From a bacterium (GTDB lineage: Bacteria > Bacillota > Clostridia > Lachnospirales > Lachnospiraceae): 34,456 nucleotides of DNA. The DNA is taken from contig JALFNN010000096.1 in the NCBI GenBank assembly GCA_022774325.1, positions 1 through 34,456 on the forward strand, written 5' to 3'. Under the pieces are notes generated by a model, which worked only from the letters and a program-made list of their open reading frames with translations, made no database searches and was not told the origin of the DNA. Made by a program: the position numbers and the translations under genes. Positions within the stretch are counted from its first letter, which is position 1, and each line of letters opens with the position of its first letter. Of this stretch, positions 31,471 to 34,456 are shown in pieces.

Positions 31471-32538
31471 TTATCTGGATGCTGCTTCCTCGATCAGACC
31501 GATGATGGTCTCGATCGGACTTTGCTGTGAGGACTGATTCATTGCTTCCACAAAGGTTTCGCGGGAGTCGTAAAGCTTATGAACAGCCGAAAGGAGACGT
31601 TCGTCAGTCAGCTCTTCTTCTTCCAGGACCATGCTGAATTTCTGGCGTTCGAAAGAGCGGGCATTGAGAATCTGGTCTCCGCGGCTCGCACTTGCAGAAA
31701 GCGGAATCAGCAGATTCGGTTTGCGAAGGGCAAGAAGCTCGCAGATCGCATTGGCTCCTGCGCGGGAGATTACAATATCTGCCAGAGCGAAGAGATCTCT
31801 CAGTTCATCCTGAATATATTCGAACTGAGCATAACCTTGCAGACCTTTCAGGGATTCATCCAGTTTACCTTTGCCGCAAAGGTGGATGATCTGGAATTCT
31901 TCCAGCAGCTGAGGAAGGATTTTGCGGACAGCCTGATTGACTGCGGCGGCGCCGAGACTTCCTCCGACAATGAGGATGACCGGCTTTTCTTCCTGGAAAC
32001 CACAGAATTTGCGGGCTTTTTCCTTATCACCGGTCATAAGCTCCTGACGGATCGGAGAACCGGTAAGGACTGCTTTATCTTCAGGCAGAGCCTTCAGAGT
32101 TTCAGGAAAATTGCAGCAGACTTTGGTCGCGGATGGAATCGAGATTTTGTTCGCAAGACCCGGAGTCATATCGGATTCATGAATGATGACCGGAACGTGG
32201 TTGCGTTTTCCGGCGATCACAACCGGAACACTGACGAATCCGCCTTTTGAGAAAATAACATCCGGTTTTAAATCTTTTATAATTTTATTTGCTTCGCTGA
32301 ATCCCTTCAGAACACGGAAAGGGTCTGTAAAATTCTGAAGGCTGAAATAACGGCGGAGCTTTCCGGAAGAAATACCGTGGTATGGAACGCCCTGCTTTTC
32401 AATCAGGCTTTTCTCTATACCATTATATGAACCAATGTAATGTATATCGTATTGAAGTTCCTTTAAACGTGGTAACAGCGCAATATTTGGTGTAACATGC
32501 CCGGCAGTACCACCGCCGGTTAAAATAATACGTTTCAT
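31471..32538 (-). CDS. murG: UDP-GlcNAc transferase MurG (lipid II synthesis)
   Basis: MurG adds N-acetylglucosamine to lipid I to make lipid II at the inner face of the membrane. The 355-residue GT28-type protein has the N-terminal GGGTAGHVTPNIAL loop, VIFSKGGFVSVPVVIAG, IIHESDMTPGLANK, the GGSLGAAAVN motif and the UDP-binding SRAGANAICELLALRKPNLLIPL. All usual motifs are present. I chose the ATG at 32538, preceded by GGGAGGAC. The gene stands alone and reversed between a sigma-factor gene and a possible anti-sigma gene, not in a division/cell-wall (dcw) cluster. Confidence 0.95.
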   Translation of the reverse strand: MKRIILTGGGTAGHVTPNIALLPRLKELQYDIHYIGSYNGIEKSLIEKQGVPYHGISSGKLRRYFSLQNFTDPFRVLKGFSEANKIIKDLKPDVIFSKGGFVSVPVVIAGKRNHVPVIIHESDMTPGLANKISIPSATKVCCNFPETLKALPEDKAVLTGSPIRQELMTGDKEKARKFCGFQEEKPVILIVGGSLGAAAVNQAVRKILPQLLEEFQIIHLCGKGKLDESLKGLQGYAQFEYIQDELRDLFALADIVISRAGANAICELLALRKPNLLIPLSASASRGDQILNARSFERQKFSMVLEEEELTDERLLSAVHKLYDSRETFVEAMNQSSQQSPIETIIGLIEEAASR

Positions 32539-32743
32539 AGATAGTCCTCCCACTTTATCATATTATGCGGGGGTTAAAGTCATGCATAATCATATTAATA
32601 TGAATGACATAACTTGTTGACCCTGATACCATATAATTTTAGCAGATAAAGGAAAAAGGTCAAGAAAAAGGGAAAAGAAATCATAAAGAATGATTGCAGC
32701 CAAGGAATAAAAACTGGCTGTGACAAAGAATGAGGTTGCTGAA

Positions 32744-33682
32744 ATGAAGAATGAACAAGAAAAATTGGAAGATTTTTTGAAATCAGAACTGATGAAAGAG
32801 GGAGATGAAATTCTGGCAGAAATAGAAGCAGATGAATCCCTGAAAGATATTTCACTTCCCGAGGAGATGGATGAGGGATTATGGAAGAAAATCCAAAAGA
32901 AGCAGGCTGAAAAGGCTGCTTATGAGGCGTTGTCTGAAAAAGATAAAGAGGCACTGCGTCTGGGGCGGGAAATGATGATGCTGAATGGCGATGATGTTGG
33001 TATGGGTGAAGGGGAAGATGAGAAGAATGCGGTTGGAGAACGTTATGCGGAAAGCGCGGTAGAGAATGACGGTGCTAAGGTTGTGAAGTACTCGAGAAAG
33101 AGGAAGAAGAGAGTTTATCTCTTGGTTGCGGCTGTGGCGGTGTTGGCGCTGGCGGCTGGGATGACAAGTATTGGTGGAGCACCGTTTGTTACTGGAGTAA
33201 TGAACAAAATTGTTGGTGAAAGAGAAGTGCTCCAGGTGGATAGCGAAAGAGAAGGGGAAGATGATAGACTTAGTACGGAGAGCGAGGAAGAGAAGGCGTG
33301 GCAGGCGGTTAAAGATAGGCTAGAAATTGAACCAGTTAGATTAGGTTACAAACCTGTAAAAATGAATTTTGTTGATTATGAGATAGATGAAGCAGTTGGA
33401 GAAGCATGTTTTATATATGATTATGAAGGTGTGGCTATCGAATATCAAATGTGGGCTAATTACAGAAATAAATCAGTGGGATATGATATAGAGGATAAAT
33501 TGGTAAAGAAAGAAGTGTTAATCGTATCTGATGTAGAGATAGAAATAAGCTGTTACCAAGTTGAGGAAAATCAAGCGCAAGAGTACGTTGCTCGATTTAA
33601 TAATGCAAATGTAAACTATGTTTTAAATAGTTGTATTAAAGAAGCGGAATTTGTTGACATAATAAAAAATTTAATTTTTTAG
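32744..33682 (+). CDS. Single-pass membrane protein, DUF4367/anti-sigma-like
   Basis: This 312-residue protein has an acidic cytoplasmic N-terminus (MKNEQEKLEDFLKSELMKEGDEILAEIEADESLKDISLPEEMDEGLWKKI), a basic patch (KYSRKRKKR), one membrane helix (about 122-140, VYLLVAAVAVLALAAGM) and an outer domain ending in a segment (VDYEIDEAVGEACFIYDYEGVAIEYQMW) that resembles DUF4367. Such proteins pair with ECF sigma factors in this bacterial family, so it could be the anti-sigma partner of the factor at 30858. The pairing is inferred. I chose the ATG at 32744 (GAGG nine bases upstream) over the GTG at 32720. The last third becomes A/T-rich compared with the first part. Confidence 0.7.
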   Translation: MKNEQEKLEDFLKSELMKEGDEILAEIEADESLKDISLPEEMDEGLWKKIQKKQAEKAAYEALSEKDKEALRLGREMMMLNGDDVGMGEGEDEKNAVGERYAESAVENDGAKVVKYSRKRKKRVYLLVAAVAVLALAAGMTSIGGAPFVTGVMNKIVGEREVLQVDSEREGEDDRLSTESEEEKAWQAVKDRLEIEPVRLGYKPVKMNFVDYEIDEAVGEACFIYDYEGVAIEYQMWANYRNKSVGYDIEDKLVKKEVLIVSDVEIEISCYQVEENQAQEYVARFNNANVNYVLNSCIKEAEFVDIIKNLIF

Positions 33683-33748
33683 AAAAATTGCGTAAGTTTT
33701 TCAGAGTTCGATTGTTTATATAGTAAAGAGAAAAAACAGGAGGCAGGA

Positions 33749-34213
33749 ATGAAGAAACTTAAAGCGATTTTATTAATGGTAACAATGATTATTGGTTTAA
33801 CATGTACGTCAAAGATAGATGTTAAAGCGACAGAAGAAGTAGAGTGTGTAGATGGATCATATTTGACAGATGATGATTATTCTGAAGGAGAAGATGTAAA
33901 AATTACTAGAGGGGTGTATTTAAAGAGTGGAACTTCAACAATATCGGAAGTTGGAACAGGAAAAATAGCGGCGGGAGGCAGAACTGTTGGACAAACGACA
34001 GTATCTGAGATTGCTGTTTATGTTTCAGTAGAAAAATTGGTAAATGGAAGTTGGCAAACATATACAACTTGGTCTGCGAAGAAAAGCAATGCGGTTTTAG
34101 TAAGTACAAGTAAAACATTATCCGTTCCAATAGGTTATTATTATCGAGTTTATTCTACGCACAAAGCAAATTCGGATATAAGTGGTTCTTTCACCAACGG
34201 AATCCACATTTAA
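33749..34213 (+). CDS. Small secreted protein, DUF6147-like
   Basis: This 154-residue protein has a signal peptide (MKKLKAILLMVTMIIGLTCTSKIDVKA) and a mature part rich in Thr, Ser and Gly with few Cys. Segments such as EVECVDGSYLTDDDYSEG, GKIAAGGRTVGQTTVSEIAVYVSVEKLVNGSW and GYYYRVYSTHKANSDISGSFTNGIHI match what I recall of the DUF6147 proteins of Lachnospiraceae, whose role is unknown. AACAGGAGGCAGGA precedes the ATG. Base use is visibly more A/T-rich than in the housekeeping genes to the left, a hint of accessory or transferred DNA. A large inverted repeat lies directly downstream. Confidence 0.7.
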   Translation: MKKLKAILLMVTMIIGLTCTSKIDVKATEEVECVDGSYLTDDDYSEGEDVKITRGVYLKSGTSTISEVGTGKIAAGGRTVGQTTVSEIAVYVSVEKLVNGSWQTYTTWSAKKSNAVLVSTSKTLSVPIGYYYRVYSTHKANSDISGSFTNGIHI

Positions 34214-34237
34214 CCGTTACCCATAAAAGCCGTTCCC

Positions 34238-34418
34238 CTTCCCGCTCACTCATTCAGCGGATTCCTTATAACTACTGCGTAATGTTCTCTTACCCAGGGA
34301 CAACTACAAAATACTATAAAATAAAAAAATATTATGTAAAGTGCCCGCCGACTAAATGAACTCAAATGGGCAATTGGATATAGGCAGTAGTTATAAGAAA
34401 TCCGCTGAGAGCGGGAAG
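34238..34418. repeat. Inverted repeat enclosing a promoter-containing segment (possible inverton or MITE)
   Basis: The left arm 34255-34278 and right arm 34384-34407 are inverted copies, 23 of 24 bases identical. The match continues outward with CTTCCCGCTC (34238-34247) against GAGCGGGAAG (34409-34418), offset by a few inserted bases on the left. The arms enclose 105 bp of A/T-rich DNA. On the minus strand that DNA holds TTTACA (34340-34335), a 16-bp spacer and TATAGT (34318-34313), a good promoter now directed toward the DUF6147-like gene. No recombinase or transposase is within the window. Confidence 0.7.
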
Positions 34419-34456
34419 TTACAAAAACCTTACATTAATACTGGATACAGTCAAAA

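Noticed and set aside
1-34456. CRISPR arrays, tRNA or rRNA genes, insertion sequences, prophage genes
   Set aside because: I looked for short regular repeats, tRNA-like CCA ends and recombinase or transposase frames, and saw none.

Overview
This window looks like a chromosomal segment of a spore-forming, gut-type Clostridia bacterium, most likely family Lachnospiraceae. The evidence is sporulation genes (spoIID, spoIIQ, bofA, cwlD), a T-box upstream of ileS, a Gram-positive tad pilus locus with a Flp1-type pilin and a DUF5702 protein, two rubrerythrins beside perR, and a DUF6147-type secreted protein at the right end. I see no tRNA, rRNA, CRISPR array, transposase or phage gene. Assignments rest on motif and family recognition by eye; no database search was run.

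Left part (1-9365). The 3' end of a membrane-anchored D,D-carboxypeptidase gene is followed by a terminator that overlaps the promoter of a T-box leader with an isoleucine specifier. That leader precedes ileS and the closely linked glgP. Next come spoIID and spoIIQ, each with its own candidate sporulation promoter (sigma-E and sigma-F), so the same gene pair can be switched on in the two different compartments. The SpoIIQ LytM domain has lost its metal ligands. A GIY-YIG protein and a convergent hemolysin III protein close this part.

Middle (9366-20845). On the minus strand lies a peroxide-defence cluster, perR - reverse rubrerythrin - rubrerythrin, with matching 7-1-7 operators at the two promoters. 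It is followed by a secreted NlpC/P60 hydrolase with WalR-type direct repeats, a cluster of DnaA boxes in a 0.5-kb intergenic stretch, a small DUF1858 redox protein, mecA, a candidate 6S-like RNA with a consensus promoter, a small unknown gene, a GH18-family protein and a CwlD-like amidase. A leaderless-looking sua5 gene encodes a fusion to a dead YwlE-like phosphatase domain and overlaps upp, which is followed by a dCMP deaminase gene and bofA.

Tad locus (20882-29522). One compact operon with overlapping genes encodes TadZ, TadA, TadB, TadC, a Flp pilin, a DUF5702 protein, two TadE-like pseudopilins, a prepilin peptidase and a DUF6382-like protein. It has its own promoter and a structured leader. 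The tadZ reading frame appears to extend upstream of its first usual start codon.

Right part (29590-34456). This holds a soluble orphan histidine kinase, a HIT protein, an ECF-like sigma factor, murG on the opposite strand, a DUF4367-like membrane protein that may be the partner of the sigma factor, and a secreted DUF6147-type protein. A near-perfect 24-bp inverted repeat at the right edge encloses about 105 bp with a promoter and could be an invertible switch or a MITE.
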